Source: Aquilaria yunnanensis (lineage: Eukaryota; Streptophyta; Magnoliopsida; Malvales; Thymelaeaceae). From it: a DNA stretch of 64,000 bases. The position numbers and the translations under genes are program-made. Below are positions 1 through 10,463 of the stretch, piece after piece. Position 1 is the stretch's first letter. Each line of letters begins with the position of its first letter. The stretch covers positions 56,820,001 to 56,884,000 of the forward strand of contig CM077597.1 of the NCBI GenBank assembly GCA_039654915.1, in the 5' to 3' direction. A model generated the notes under the pieces. The model was not told the origin of the DNA and searched no databases. It was given only the letters and a program-made list of their open reading frames with translations.

Positions 1-3000
1 GTCAAATTATTGTCTACCACTAGTGTACTATTCACTAGTTACTAGTTAAGCTAACTAGTCTTTATTTAGTTACATGGCCGGTTTTACAAGGGAGATTTTG
101 TGGCCTTGGTACTTGTGTTGTGTTATGCTTGGCATAATGAGCCAAGAAATGACTTGAATGACATTTTGAACACAAGTTTTAAGTGCGGCATTGAGCACAT
201 GGGGAATGGGAAGCCACATTGCACCATCCAAACTTTTGGAAGGCCAAAGTTAGCATTTTAGCTAACTAGACTTTAAGACTTTCGGCCGAAACTAGCCAAG
301 ACCATTTCCTTAGTTCATTTTCGGGTTTCCTTGTTCTTGTTGGCCGAGAGTTCTTCCTTGAGTGCTCATCCAAATTTCTCATTGAAGTCAAGCTAATCTT
401 GGAAGCTTTTGAAGAATTCAAGCTTGGGAGACTTGTTTCGGCCCTAGTTCACTTGGAAATCAAGCTTGTTCTTGAAGATTGAAGGAAGGCCGAGCCAAAT
501 TAAGCTAGGTTTGAGGTAACTTTGGAATCTCCTTGAATTCATGGTAGTTTTTCCATGTACAAGGGGCCTTAGTGCTTAATTGAAGATATATTGAGTGAAT
601 TGAGCATTGGTTATGCTATTGTGGAAAACCTAGTCTCGGGCGAAAGTAATGGCTAAGTAATCTTGGTGTTCTTCATGAGTTCTATGGAAATTAGTCCATG
701 ATTGAAGTTAATTGTTGCCTATTGATCTTGTGCTAGGCAAATTGGAGAGAAGAACATCAAGTTGAGCAAGGTTGTGCTTGGCCAAAATGTATACCTTGAG
801 GTAATTCATGTTCAACTCTTGATTACATGGCATTGATGCCATGAACCTTGATTAATGATATGTTGGTAAGTGTATGTTGGCTTAGAATTATGAAAAACAT
901 TAGTGTGTGAAGTTGAGCTATATGGCCGAGAGTGAACATTACTTCAATATATGGTGATGGTACTATAAAACCATAGTCATTGATGATTTGATGTTTACGT
1001 GTGGAGTTAGTTGATAAAGAACATGGTTATGTGAAAAAGGGGCATTTGGCCAAGAGCCTGAACTATTGAAGTTAAATGTTCTTTACTTAATGCATGGTAA
1101 TTGTACCATGAGCAAGTCTTATAGATGATTGGAAGGTAATATAGTGAATAAAATGATGGGTGACCCATATGTATGTGAAAGTGAGCATCATGGCCGAAAG
1201 CTTGATTTAGAGTGAGATGGTGCATTTCACTTGGTTACTTGGCAATAATGCCATGGATGATGTTCATTGATGATTAGAATATCATGTGGTATGTTAGAAT
1301 GATGGGCAGCACATGTATGGATATATTGGGCCTGTTGGCCGAGAGCTTAAATGTGTGCAATGTAGTGTCCTTGATAAAAATCATGGTAGTTAATCCATGG
1401 GTTTGTGTTGTTAATGCCTATGTATTGTTATGGTAGGCATTGTGGTTGAAGGGCACTTGGAAATTTGAAGTTGGCTTGAGACCGAGAGCTATTGAGGTAG
1501 GGTTCACTGGCACTTGACTTTGCTTGGTAGTGTACACCATGATTCAAGTGTCTAGAGTGGCTAAGTGATGGTTAAATGTGCCATATGACCTTAGTTACTT
1601 GATGGGCTTAATGGTTATACTTGGTTGTTCTGTTGATTAGCTAATTAACTATGGTACATGTACTAGAAATGCAAGTGAATGTGGCCTGTTTGCTTGGCAT
1701 TTTGGGAGCTCCAAATGGAAATGGTGTATTGGTAAGTTTGTGTGCAAGAAATGCACATGGGTACATGTATGGCACATATGGCCGAGAGCAACATTATGGG
1801 GTGTGTCTGTGTACTTGTGTGCTTTGGTGTTTCATTGTGCATGCTTACCCCACTTATGAAATATTTGACTTATTTATCTATCTTGTATATGTATATGCCT
1901 GTTTTTCTTGTCTTGGTGTTTGTTTTGCAGGTTGAGCTAACTAATGGGAGGTTAAGCTTTGAGTGATTACTCAGCTTAACTAAATAGACTCAATATGAGT
2001 TTGTATATGTTTTAAGTGAATCCTTCTGAGTTATATGCTCACTGCCCATCCTTTATTTTTCAGGCAAGGATATTCGGCCTGAGTAGTGCTAAGCTGCCTT
2101 GTGTGTGTGCTTAGTGTTTATTTGCTTAGTTACCAAGGTATGTGCCAATGTGTGCTTAGCGTAGCATTTTGGTTTCATTACAAGTCTTATTGTTTGTTGG
2201 CCGAGACTTATGTTTTAAGTTTGTAGGCTGTAGAGTGGGAACTGTCTAGGATAGCATGGATACTTGGACTTCAGCTCTGATTGTGGTATTCACCTTTATG
2301 ACCATGAATATGGCCATAGGTTTGGTGTTGCAGTGTGTACTTCTGTATGGGATTCTCAAGGTTTTGTTTGACCATTAGGAGTATGGTCTCGGGTTGTATG
2401 TAACTTGGCATGAACAACTTATGGATGCTTGGCATTTATAGCCATGGTAGATACTAGGTAGACTACCATTTTGATTTGTACATATATGTAGTCTTGGATA
2501 CCTACGTTGTGGATGTTTTGTGGATTTTGGATGCCAAGTTATGTATGAACTTATGGATGGCATTATGCTTGCCTATGTATGCTGGATATTATGGGCCAAA
2601 GTTGCCACTTTTATGTGAATGGTTATGGACCTAGTTATGTGGAACTATGGTGCATAATGGCATGTACATTAGTACGCCGAGAGCATCATGCATTTTTACT
2701 TGTTGTTTTCAGAAATCTAAACCAACCTTGTGGGCTTCTTGGTTGCCATATAGTTAGTACACTTGATGCACACCATGTATGCACTTAAATTGCATTTAAG
2801 TGTTGCCTTGCTTGTTATGCAAGTTATTAATTGAAACCTTGCTTGTTGTGCAAGTTAGGGGTTTTGGGCCTTGCCCTTGCTGCAAGTTGTTAATGGGTCT
2901 TGTTAAAGCCACCTGGGCCACCTCCCAAGCCTCTTAACCTAAGAAAATAAGACTTAAGAGTTGCCATTACTTGCTTGGCCGAACCAAACACTTTGAGATT

Positions 3001-3062
3001 AAATATTGCGTTTGGGAGTTAAATTAGCAAATGATAGGCCAGGGCCTAAGTGAGGTGTGACA
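1..3062. mobile_element. Partial very long LTR (LTR-L), left end outside window
   Basis: This stretch carries no credible coding region. It ends in GGTGTGACA, a typical CA-type LTR end, and sequence of a different family (a Copia LTR) starts at once afterwards. It is rich in the motif GGCCGA and in short hairpins, as is Del-S at 16,016-19,742. Both also contain a GGTAAC...CATGTACAAGG landmark (about 515-561 here, about 18,831-18,853 there) in the same direction. I infer a long LTR of a Gypsy (Del/Tekay-like) element inserted into the Copia LTR. The other end, and therefore the TSD, lies outside the window. It could instead be another kind of long repeat. Confidence 0.55.
342..1500 (+). repeat. 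Degenerate ~143-bp tandem array with hairpins
   Basis: GGCCGAG-like motifs recur near 342, 488, 639, 780, 924, 1048, 1192, 1337 and 1480, mostly 141-151 bp apart. In phase with them are 18-nt imperfect palindromes of the form ATGG...CCAT at 540, 683, 826, 957, 1093, 1238 and 1381, spaced 131-145 bp. The best are CATGGCATTGATGCCATG at 826-843 and CATGGTAATTGTACCATG at 1093-1110. The sequence between hairpins has diverged strongly, so this is an old array in which the hairpin and the GGCCGA box are the best-kept parts. Confidence 0.7.
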
Positions 3063-3396
3063 CTTATGACAATCATATAACGATCCATGTTAGCATTTTC
3101 GTGGTGGGTCGGTCCAGTACATGAGTTCTCCAACTTGTACCCATATGTAGACTACATATCTCATATTAGGCTCTACATATGCTAGTCATTACGTATTATT
3201 GTAACCCACTCCACAATAATACTAGGCCAGGGACATTTCCGAATATCATTATTCTAGGGTTATAATTATGTTCATTACATTACGCAGAAATAAAACAACA
3301 AACGTAATTGCTGGATTAATGCCTTAAAAAAATATCATGACTTAATGTGCAAAAATACAATCATCTAATGATTGGCTTTTGAGCACAACACTAACA
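3063..3396 (-). mobile_element. Copia LTR fragment (same family as Copia-A/B/C)
   Basis: This matches the last ~330 bp (on the + strand) of the Copia-A LTR at 30,510-30,840, including the ACGATCCATG and GGTCGGTCCAGTAC blocks. It ends in ...CACAACACTAACA, the complement of the LTR start TGTTAGTGTTGTGC. Its right end at 3396 sits inside the reverse-transcriptase frame of the chromovirus fragment, so the LTR was inserted there. Its left part is cut off by LTR-L at 3062/3063. Sequence differences from Copia-A indicate an older copy. Confidence 0.9.
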
Positions 3397-4162
3397 AAAC
3401 CTTCTATAGTAGCCGGCAATCCCAAAAAGATTTTAACTTCTTTAACATTTTAGGGTTGTTTTTAGTCCAAGATGGCTTTAACCTTTTCAGGATCCATAGC
3501 CAGCCCTTGCTCGTTGATTACATGGCCTAGAAAGCCAATCCGCGGGTCCAAAACTTGCACTTACTCAACTTCCCATACAATTTGTGTTCTTGAAGTAGCC
3601 CAAGTACAAGTCTCAAGTGTTCTTTACGAGTTTCTTTATTTTTTGAGTATACTAGAATATCATCAATGAAGACTACCACAAACTGGTCTAACTATGCTTT
3701 AAACACTCTTTCTATATGGTTCATAAAGAATATAGGTGCATTAGTGAGCACAAATGGCATCATAGTGTACTTAAAGTGTCCATCCTTTGTTCTAAAAGCT
3801 GTTTTAGGTATGTCTTCTTCCTTGACCTTTAATTGGAAGTAACCTGACCTGAGGTCAATTTTGCATAACACTTTTGGTCCTGTCAGCTGGTCAAACAAAT
3901 CCTTAATCCTTGGGAGAGGATGCTTGTTCTTAATAGTTAAGGCATTGAGTTTCCTGTAATCTATACAGAGTCTGAGGGTCCCATCCTTTTGCCTAACAAA
4001 CAACACAAGTGCTGCCCATGGAGACACACTAGGTCTTGTGAAACCCTTCTTAAGCAACTCATTCAATTGCTTCTTTAGTTCCACCATCTCAGGTATGGCC
4101 ATTCTACGTGGAGCTGTAGACACAGGAATTGCTCCTAGTACAAGTTTAATTCCAAACCCCAC
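3397..4162 (-). pseudogene. Reverse transcriptase of chromovirus fragment (broken)
   Basis: The minus-strand frame shows the Gypsy RT run: [15 protein letters not shown] (primer-grip side), [24 protein letters not shown] and a [11 protein letters not shown] catalytic YXDD-type motif (FIDD) just below 3,690. The family function is copying element RNA into cDNA in the cytoplasmic particle. A stop or shift follows the FWTRGLAF region near 3,530. The frame then ends where the Copia LTR interrupts the palm/thumb segment (around the GYYRRF motif). The conserved PFGLTNAP motif reads PFVLTNAP. It is not functional. Confidence 0.85.
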
Positions 4163-4650
4163 TTTTTCACAGGTGGCAGTCCAGGTAAGTCTATAGGAAA
4201 AACTTTTGGATACTCTTGCACAATTGGTATTCTACCCAGTTCATCCTTTCTTCCATCTTCATTTGGTCCCATAAACTCTTGTTGATTCAACACCATATCA
4301 AGTGTACTTTCAAGGTTATAAGGTTCACCCTTAGGTAATATATGTTGCCTTGCATAGCAATCTATTACCACTTTAAGTTCACTCAACCAATTCAATCCTA
4401 GTATCATGTTAAAATCATACACTTCCAAGACTACTAGGTTGGTTTTAAGTTTAAGTTCACCAAGTATTATCACATAGTTCTCAACAATATGGTTAGTGAG
4501 CATGCTTTCATTAGTAGCCGTGTTGACTTGGTACATACTTGTCATGTTTCTTATTTCCACGTTTAATTCTTTGCAAGCTTAGAAGAAACAATAGACAATG
4601 AAGCTCTAGTATCAAACAATGCAGAAACTAGATGGCCATTAAGGTAAATG
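4135..4650 (-). pseudogene. Aspartic protease of chromovirus fragment (broken)
   Basis: The retropepsin-like region lies upstream of RT on the minus strand. The active-site triad reads DTR instead of DTG (RC of about 4,602-4,617; Gly to Arg), and a stop follows a few residues later. The downstream ILGLNWLSE motif (flap and second half of the fold) is recognisable, as is the [15 protein letters not shown] linker that joins PR to RT in plant Gypsy elements. The family function is cleavage of the gag-pol polyprotein; this copy must be inactive. Confidence 0.8.
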
Positions 4651-4843
4651 GTGCCTTTTAAGGCATTTTAGTTTAGCCTTTGGTGGCCAGCCTGTTCCTC
4701 TGCTGCCTTTACTTGTAGTGCATCCTACACCCTCTTAGATGTTTCAAGCTAAAACACCCTACCTGGAGGTGGGTTCTGCCTCCTTTGGTCATGTGGCAGC
4801 TTAGATAGTTGATCCCTTCTCGGGTTAGGCACATTCAGCCCAC

Positions 4844-5026
4844 TCATTGGTGGCTACCCCCTACCCCACCTGGAGTTAAAGCCCCAATTATCTTCCTATC
4901 ATCTCTCTTAGCTGGGCGGTCCTTCACCCAATGGTCTTGAGATCCACACTTGAGGCAACCATTGGAAAGTCTAAAGCATGGTTTGTTTCTATGGAACTTC
5001 CCATAAGTGATACACTGGGGGTCCAT
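4844..5026 (-). pseudogene. gag zinc-knuckle remnant
   Basis: The short minus-strand frame contains CLKCGSQDHWVKDRP, a nucleocapsid CX2CX4HX4C zinc knuckle whose last cysteine is replaced by arginine. The Chr-D copy near 59.5 kb keeps CLRC...H...C. The preceding FHRNKPCF segment also matches the Chr-D gag tail. The rest of gag is absent between here and the LTR edge at 5,088. Confidence 0.8.
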
Positions 5027-5087
5027 ACTACTAAGGTTCCCTTTCTATTTTGGCCTCCCTTATCCAATTTGAAGATTTGACCTCATC

Positions 5088-6500
5088 TGCTACCCACTCT
5101 GGGGTAGTCCAATTATGATACCAAAATTGTGGATTTAGACTCCTAAGATTGGTAATGTTCTGTAGGCCACTGGAACACTACCCTTAGTATGCATACCCAA
5201 GTGCCCCTCATGCGCACTATGTAAACACATGCATATTGGTCCAACCATCATGCACATATTCACATTTTTTGCGCACCATGGCAGTAAAGAAAGAAAACAC
5301 TAGCACAAGTCTTAATCTTGGCTACCACACATTAGGCAATCTTGCTAAGTTCTAGTGACCAGCCACTGCACCTGTAACTTCAACTAATAAACTGTATTAT
5401 TCTAGCCGTGTAATCCACGTTTTCTTTGCTCCATTATCAAGTAGAGACATAGATAAAACCAAGGAATTTTTTTTTACACCAATAGCCCACCTATGGACCA
5501 AGTTATGGATTTTTTAAGTTGGTTATAAAATTCTAACCAAATGAACAGTAACTTAGCCAAATTTGCAACATCATATATTTGGGTACAGGGCTCCAAATTC
5601 TAAAATTCAAAATCTCGGTTAAACCTCTAGATGTTCTCTAGGTTTGGTCAAAATTTTGTACCATGATTCCTTCTACATAGGGAGATATAGAACTTTAAGT
5701 ACAAAGTTAAAATTCTGGTCACTTTACGACCATTTTGCCCATATAAAATTTCATAAGTGTGCAAACACTTCATTCACAAGGGGAAAGTGCTCCAAGTCTA
5801 CCAGTTATATGTCCATTACAGATGGGAAACACATTCTCTTGCATTTAACGACCAAATGTGGTTAAAAACGAATTTACAAAGCAGCCCATCATTCACACTT
5901 AGGTAGCTTTGCACCACATCACTTACATAGCCAAAACATTACTCAAATGTTCACATACTTTTCTAATTTTACATACACTACATGTACATGCATACATGCA
6001 CTACAAAATGGTCTGAACATAGCTAAATATGTACCCTAGGTTATAGGAGTGCCTAAGACACAATGGATTCTAGAACAGGATGCTAGACAACTGCTCCACA
6101 ACACAATAAGTACCACTATTAAAAATACCAAATGTGCTCCTAAAATAAAGAAAATTTCCAGTTCATAACTAGACATATGGATGTTCATGTACCTGAAATT
6201 TCAGATCAAAACTCACACTAAATATGTCAGTTTCAATGAGATCTTTCTATTGGACCTGAAATGACAGAATTGAGGGGAGTAAGTGTCATTGGGAAACTTA
6301 GTAGGGGTAGTGCTTGTATTCAATAGGTAACATAACAATCATTAACACTTGTATCCAAAGACATTAAAATAAAAAAACCACAATGCATATATACAAGATA
6401 TAACAACTAAATGCAGTAGCCATTCACAACCAACAAATACATGAAATGCGGCAGCAACATAAACCATAGGTTAGTCCATAAAACATGCAATAAACATAAG
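5088..6500 (-). repeat. Chr-D LTR, segment 1 of 3
   Basis: This begins TGCTACCCACTC on the + strand and matches 60,997-62,410 (the Chr-D 5' LTR) over its length, for example GGTAATGTTCTGTAGGCCA. The LTR is cut at 6500 by Tat-2; 6,496-6,500 is the left ATAAG TSD. It resumes at 39,407 (TAAAT), then 47,724-47,813, and finally 49,234-50,211. Removing the nested elements and duplicated TSDs leaves about 2.49 kb, ending ...GGTGGTAACA, so the LTR termini are TGTTACC/GGGTAGCA. No coding region is seen. Confidence 0.9.
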
Positions 6501-7274
6501 TGTTGCCTCACAGCATCTTTGTTGTATGACATGGTAGGCCTGGGAGGGACTTCCGGCATAGAGATGCTGGTAGAGGAGACTTCCGGCGTGAGATTGCCTG
6601 AAACGCTCAAAAGAACAAGGGTTAGGAGGTCCCCGGAGTGTTACCGGGGAAGGAGCCTCCAACACCCAAATTAGTATTTGGCAAGTAAGGAATAGTCATT
6701 AGAGAGTAAAGAATAGAATTCTCCAAAGAGTTTAGCCTGTCTGCTTACTGAGGTCATTCCCCAAGTATTTATAGGAGGCATTGGCAGAAGTCCGTTTGAC
6801 ACAGCCCGCTCAGATCATAACACATGCTCGAGCAGATGCGGTCCGTACCTTCGGGAATGGGGATCCCCAGCTGGCCATAGGCCGTTCTGGCTAGAAGTTA
6901 GGCCCGTGGGAGGCCTGTGTGTTAGGGGCGTGTGCGAGGTCTCTCTGTCAGAGGCTCCGTAACCATTTTTGTCGTGTCCACAAGACCCTTTCGGTGAAAG
7001 AGACCTCTTTGGGATATGGGAGCTTCTTGTCGAGGTTGCTTCAGTCATTCGGAAGGCCCCTCGGCACAGAGGATTGCCTTTGGAGGATGTTTTCCCCTGC
7101 CGAGGATGGTGAGTCTGGATCTCCCAAAGTTGGTCAAGCCATCTTACCGAGGGTGGTAGTGTACCTTGTTCCTGAGGTCAATTTTGTTATTCCCCGAGGG
7201 TGATGCTTGTCTTTACTGAGGGTGGTGCTCGCCAGAGCTTGGGAGTTTGAAGGGTAATAGTCCTTTGGCTATCA
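6501..7274 (-). repeat. Tat-2 3' LTR
   Basis: A 774-bp LTR; on the + strand it runs TGTTGCCTC...GGCTATCA. In element orientation it starts TGATAGCC. It matches the split 5' LTR (19,976-20,172 plus 38,813-39,401), for instance ATTAGAGAGTAAAGA and AGTTTAGCCTGTCT. A TATA-like box CTATAAATAC lies on the minus strand at 6,765-6,774, a plausible element promoter. Confidence 0.93.
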
Positions 7275-7310
7275 CATGCCCCCCTCGAAAAGCTGAAGTT
7301 ATAACTTCAG
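7275..7310 (-). other. Tat-2 polypurine tract and adjacent perfect palindrome
   Basis: Read on the minus strand, a run of G followed by GCATG directly precedes the LTR start TGATAGCC; Tat-1 has GGTGGGGGCATG at the same place. This is the plus-strand DNA primer site. Next to it, 7,293-7,310 is a perfect 18-bp palindrome, CTGAAGTTATAACTTCAG. Confidence 0.8.
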
Positions 7311-7618
7311 TGAGTGGAGTCTCAGAACATTTCGTGAAGCTCGTTATGGAAGCTAGCAGTTACCATAGATGTAGCTTATTGGCCTTTTTAGGCAGGGGAC
7401 ACTTCGTACTCCGAGGGTGTGTCTTTTCAGCTGAGGTAGCTTGTAAGTGTTACTCCTCATTTCTTGGCTACGTCCATGGTATTTCCAAAGTGTGGATTCC
7501 CCTTTTAATTTTCTGCTGCAGGTTAGTTAATCATCACGTCTTGTAATCAGACAAACGCATCACTTCGAGCCTAGGCCTCCGTGCTGTAAGGAGGCGTGTC
7601 CTCATTTTCTATGTCAAC
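7311..7618. other. Noncoding stretch between Tat-2 PPT and antisense promoter
   Basis: There is no supported reading frame here. It is upstream of the antisense gene's promoter and downstream of the element's 3' polypurine tract. I see nothing specific beyond GC-richer, Tat-like composition. Confidence 0.5.
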
Positions 7619-7734
7619 TGACACGTGTCACGTCGCAATTGGTGGACAGTTGTGTCGGTTGCATCAACCGCGTCTCTTTGCCTTTGAGGGGTAATTATGG
7701 TGATGATTTGCCTACCCCCTTCAGCCTATATAAA
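7619..7734 (+). promoter_or_regulatory. Putative promoter of the Tat-2 antisense gene
   Basis: The perfect 12-bp palindrome TGACACGTGTCA (7,619-7,630) contains the G-box core CACGTG at 7,623-7,628, a known bZIP/bHLH binding site in plants. An inverted CCAAT (ATTGG) follows near 7,638. The TATA box TATATAA lies at 7,727-7,733, about 100 bp downstream of the G-box and 290 bp before the first ATG. Tat-1 has the same G-box and TATA arrangement (37,736-37,741 and 29,411-29,420), split by Copia-A. That it drives the antisense gene is inference from position and conservation. Confidence 0.65.
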
Positions 7735-8887
7735 CCTTTCTCTCCTCAGAGTTCTCCTCCCTTTGCTTTCTTTTGCTTCCGTTTTGCTCTCGTTTGCTCT
7801 TAATCTTCTCTCTCTTTTCTATGATGGTGCTAGCGGTGGAGCAATTTCCGACTAGTTTTCACTACAGCATTCACAAATCCCAACTTCGGCAAGAGTTTTG
7901 GAGGGTCCTCCTTTCCAAAGTCCTTCGGTTATCTGTGTTTCTACTCTTTTCTACTTTTCTAAAGTCATTTCCTTCTTCCAAAGTCCCTCAGTTTTATTTT
8001 CCGAAGTCGTTTCCATTCTTTGAACATGTCTTCTCCGACCCCACTCTTAACTATTGATCCCATTCCTGAGAGTTGGGCTCCTCTCGACTCTCACCCGTGC
8101 TGCACCACTTCGGAGAAAATGTAGAAGTGGGCAGCTAAGTTCTATCTTCCCTCTTACGCTATGACTAGGCTACCTACTGCAGGACTGCTTAGTTACATGT
8201 ATTATTCGGATGAACTTACCATTTTTGGAGCCCAACTAAAGGCCGAACTTCGGTACCCTCCCTCGAAGATGGTTTGCGAGTTATGCCAATTCCATTGCAT
8301 AGCTGTGAACCAACTTCCCCCAAACTCCTATTCTTACTTCAATGCGTTCCTTTGCATGTGTGGGGTCTTCGGGATAGAGCCCCACTTCATCATCTTTATG
8401 CAGTATGACAAACTTCACCCCATGCCAAAGGGCAGGTTTTACTTCTTGCTCCCTAAGGGTTTCGGGAGTAAGAAGTATACGTTCAGCTTCGGGATGAAGG
8501 ATAGTTGGCAGGGTTGGCAGAAGAAGTTTTTCTTTTTCAAGGTGGCTGAGGCATGGAAGTATGTGCCGACCAAATGGGCCTCGGGGACTCTGGATTTCGA
8601 TGTGGTTAATGCCAGAAAGCTACTAACCCCTGAGTTAGAGGCAAAGTTTGAGGATTTTGACAGCCGCATTCGCGTTGTCACGGACTGGGACCCCGAGGTC
8701 CCTCATTCTTCCCTGTACCCTTTTCCCATCAAGTAGAACTTCATGAACGAGGAGGTTCTTCAGGAGTTAGGGGTAATCCAGGAATATAAAACTGACCTAG
8801 ACATGCCGAAGCCTGCCTTTGACTTAAAAATGGCGTTGCTAATGATGCTCATTCGGGGCAAACTAACATACGAAAGCCTTGCGGAGA

Positions 8888-8956
8888 GTAAGTAATTTTC
8901 CCTGGATTCCTCATGAGTTTTCTTTTGTACTTACACTGATGTCCTTCCTTTTTCAA
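8888..8956 (+). other. Intron 1 of Tat-2 antisense gene (acceptor mutated)
   Basis: The donor GCGGAGA|GTAAGT is canonical. The acceptor aligns with Tat-1's TTTTGCAG|AGATGGGC but here reads TTTTTCAA|AAATGAGT, so the invariant AG has become AA. Length is 69 bp versus 70 bp in Tat-1. Confidence 0.7.
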
Positions 8957-9685
8957 AAATGAGTGATCAATCCCCTGCCTTCTACAAGTCCCTTTTCCTT
9001 GGGTAGACTGAAAAGGGGGAGTAGCAAAGGAAGAAAGCTGCCACGAAGAGGAAGAAGATGACTGGTGGAGGGCCATCTTCGGCGAGGAAGAAGGCCAATG
9101 AGGACTTTCTTCCTCCCCCTCCCAAAGGCGACGTGGAGGTGGAGGATCAATCCTCGGTTTGCGCCTACCCACCCTCGGAGCCGGCCCTCAACTCGACTCC
9201 TCAGAGCCCATCACTGCGGTGGAGGCTTTAGGTACTTCGGCAGTGGTCCTTTTTGCTGAGGAGCTCGAGGCGCACTGAAGGAGGAAGGGCAAGCAAGTCC
9301 CTGATGATGTTCAGGAGGTCAGTGACTCCGAGGACGACGTCCCCTTAGCCATTTTTTTGTGAGTTTGGGAATTTTTGGCATTTTCTATCTTATAGACGAA
9401 GGGCTAAGGGATAATGTATTGACAGAACTTTGACGTGATTTTGTAGAGGAGCAAGCGCCTGCTACGTGGATGGTGGAGCATGACCGGAAGTAGGCCCTTC
9501 CAGACACCCACATCCCAAGTGACAAGATGCCAAAGGAGCCTTTCTAGACCTTCACGTAGGACAGCCAGAAAATGGCTCCTCAAATCACTAAGGGCGTCCT
9601 CACCAACGCTACCTTCAAGTCCCTCAGTGAGAAGTGCCCAAATGAGGAGGTCCTTATAGTGAGGATGTCCGAACACACTGCCCCG

Positions 9686-9771
9686 GTAAATTCTGAGCTT
9701 TTTGGGACTTAGGAAATTTTTCTAAGCTGTTATAGCCTTCTGATGCTTGGTCGAAGTCTTTCTTTTTGCAG
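9686..9771 (+). other. Intron 3 of Tat-2 antisense gene
   Basis: Donor CCCG|GTAAAT and acceptor TCTTTTTGCAG|CTCTTGG bracket 86 bp. Tat-1 has a 90-bp intron at the same point in the protein (CCCAG|GTTGTT...TTTTGCAG|CTTTTGG), just before the L(A/V)Y(R/S)GYF motif. Confidence 0.7.
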
Positions 9772-10463
9772 CTCTTGGTGTACAGTGGTTACTTTAGAGC
9801 TTGGGCAGTGAAGTAGTCTTCAGTCCGATCTCGGACTAAAGAGCGCATGGTGAAAGCCAAGGTATTTTATGCCAGCTCGGTCGTTAAGTAAGCTGAGCTG
9901 AACAAGATAGCCAAGGAGGAGATGGCTAAACTTTGAGAGGAGTTCTTGAATAGTTAGGAGGAGCTCTTTCAAGATTTCTCCAAGAAGGTGTCTGACCTCG
10001 GTGCGAAGGTCATTAAGCTAAGTTTGGCTAATGAGGCCTACCGAAAGGAGAAAGAGGAGGACTCTGTACTCCTCATGAAGGCCCTCACAGACAATGCCAA
10101 ACTTCAGGTCGAGGTCAACACGCTGAAGAATAAGAAGAAGAAGTAGAAGAAGATGAAGAAGCTAGGGAAGGAGTCGCTGAGCTGAGGGGCGAGCTGGACG
10201 ACTCGGCTGTCGAGAAGGACAAAGTTGATCAAGCAACCAAGGTTGCATTCCAAGACTGCTTCTGTTTGGCTCGACACCAAGTTCTGGCCAAGTACCCAGA
10301 CCTCGACGTCTCCTTTTTGGCAGGTCTAGACATCCCCGGAGGGCCTTGCTGGACATGGTCGAAGATAGAGCACCTCAATCTTCCCTTTGGCCTTCCTCCG
10401 ACACCGAAGGTTGTGATAGAGGAGGTTGGTGGTGAAGTAGCTCATGATGGCGAGGTCCCCTAG

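Larger units (their letters stand above)
3397..5087 (-). mobile_element. Internal fragment of a Gypsy chromovirus (Chr-D family)
   Basis: Read on the minus strand this holds a gag zinc-knuckle remnant, aspartic protease and reverse transcriptase in Gypsy order, homologous to the Chr-D copy at 58.1-60.8 kb. Most of gag, the leader and the PBS are missing, because the zinc-knuckle region lies only about 60 bp from the LTR edge at 5,088. The fragment stops at 3396 where the Copia LTR was inserted; the rest of pol would lie left of the window. With Chr-D it forms LTR-internal-LTR-internal. Confidence 0.85.
8026..10463 (+). pseudogene. Antisense gene of Tat-2 (gypsy-type transposon family protein, spliced)
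   Basis: This lies opposite to pol. Exon 1 (8,026-8,887) encodes a domain matching the plant 'putative gypsy type transposon' family (PF04195 by recognition): LKAELRYPPSKMVCELCQ, NQLPPNSYSYFNAFLCMCGV. Later exons give a charged, proline/serine-rich linker, then a coiled-coil-like segment and a conserved tail (FCLARHQVLAKYPDLD...TWSKIEHLNL) ending at TAG 10,461-10,463. Introns sit at 8,888-8,956, about 9,340-9,395 and 9,686-9,771. In-frame stops include TAG after TTSEKM, TAG in PFPIK*NF (Tat-1 has TGG) and several in exon 4. The first intron has lost its acceptor AG. Its role is unknown; the Tat-1 homologue is antisense too. Confidence 0.8.

Noticed and set aside
1651..1966. Two overlapping + strand frames of 94 and 74 codons in LTR-L
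   Set aside because: Composition follows the low-complexity LTR, there is no domain, and nothing similar occurs in Del-S.
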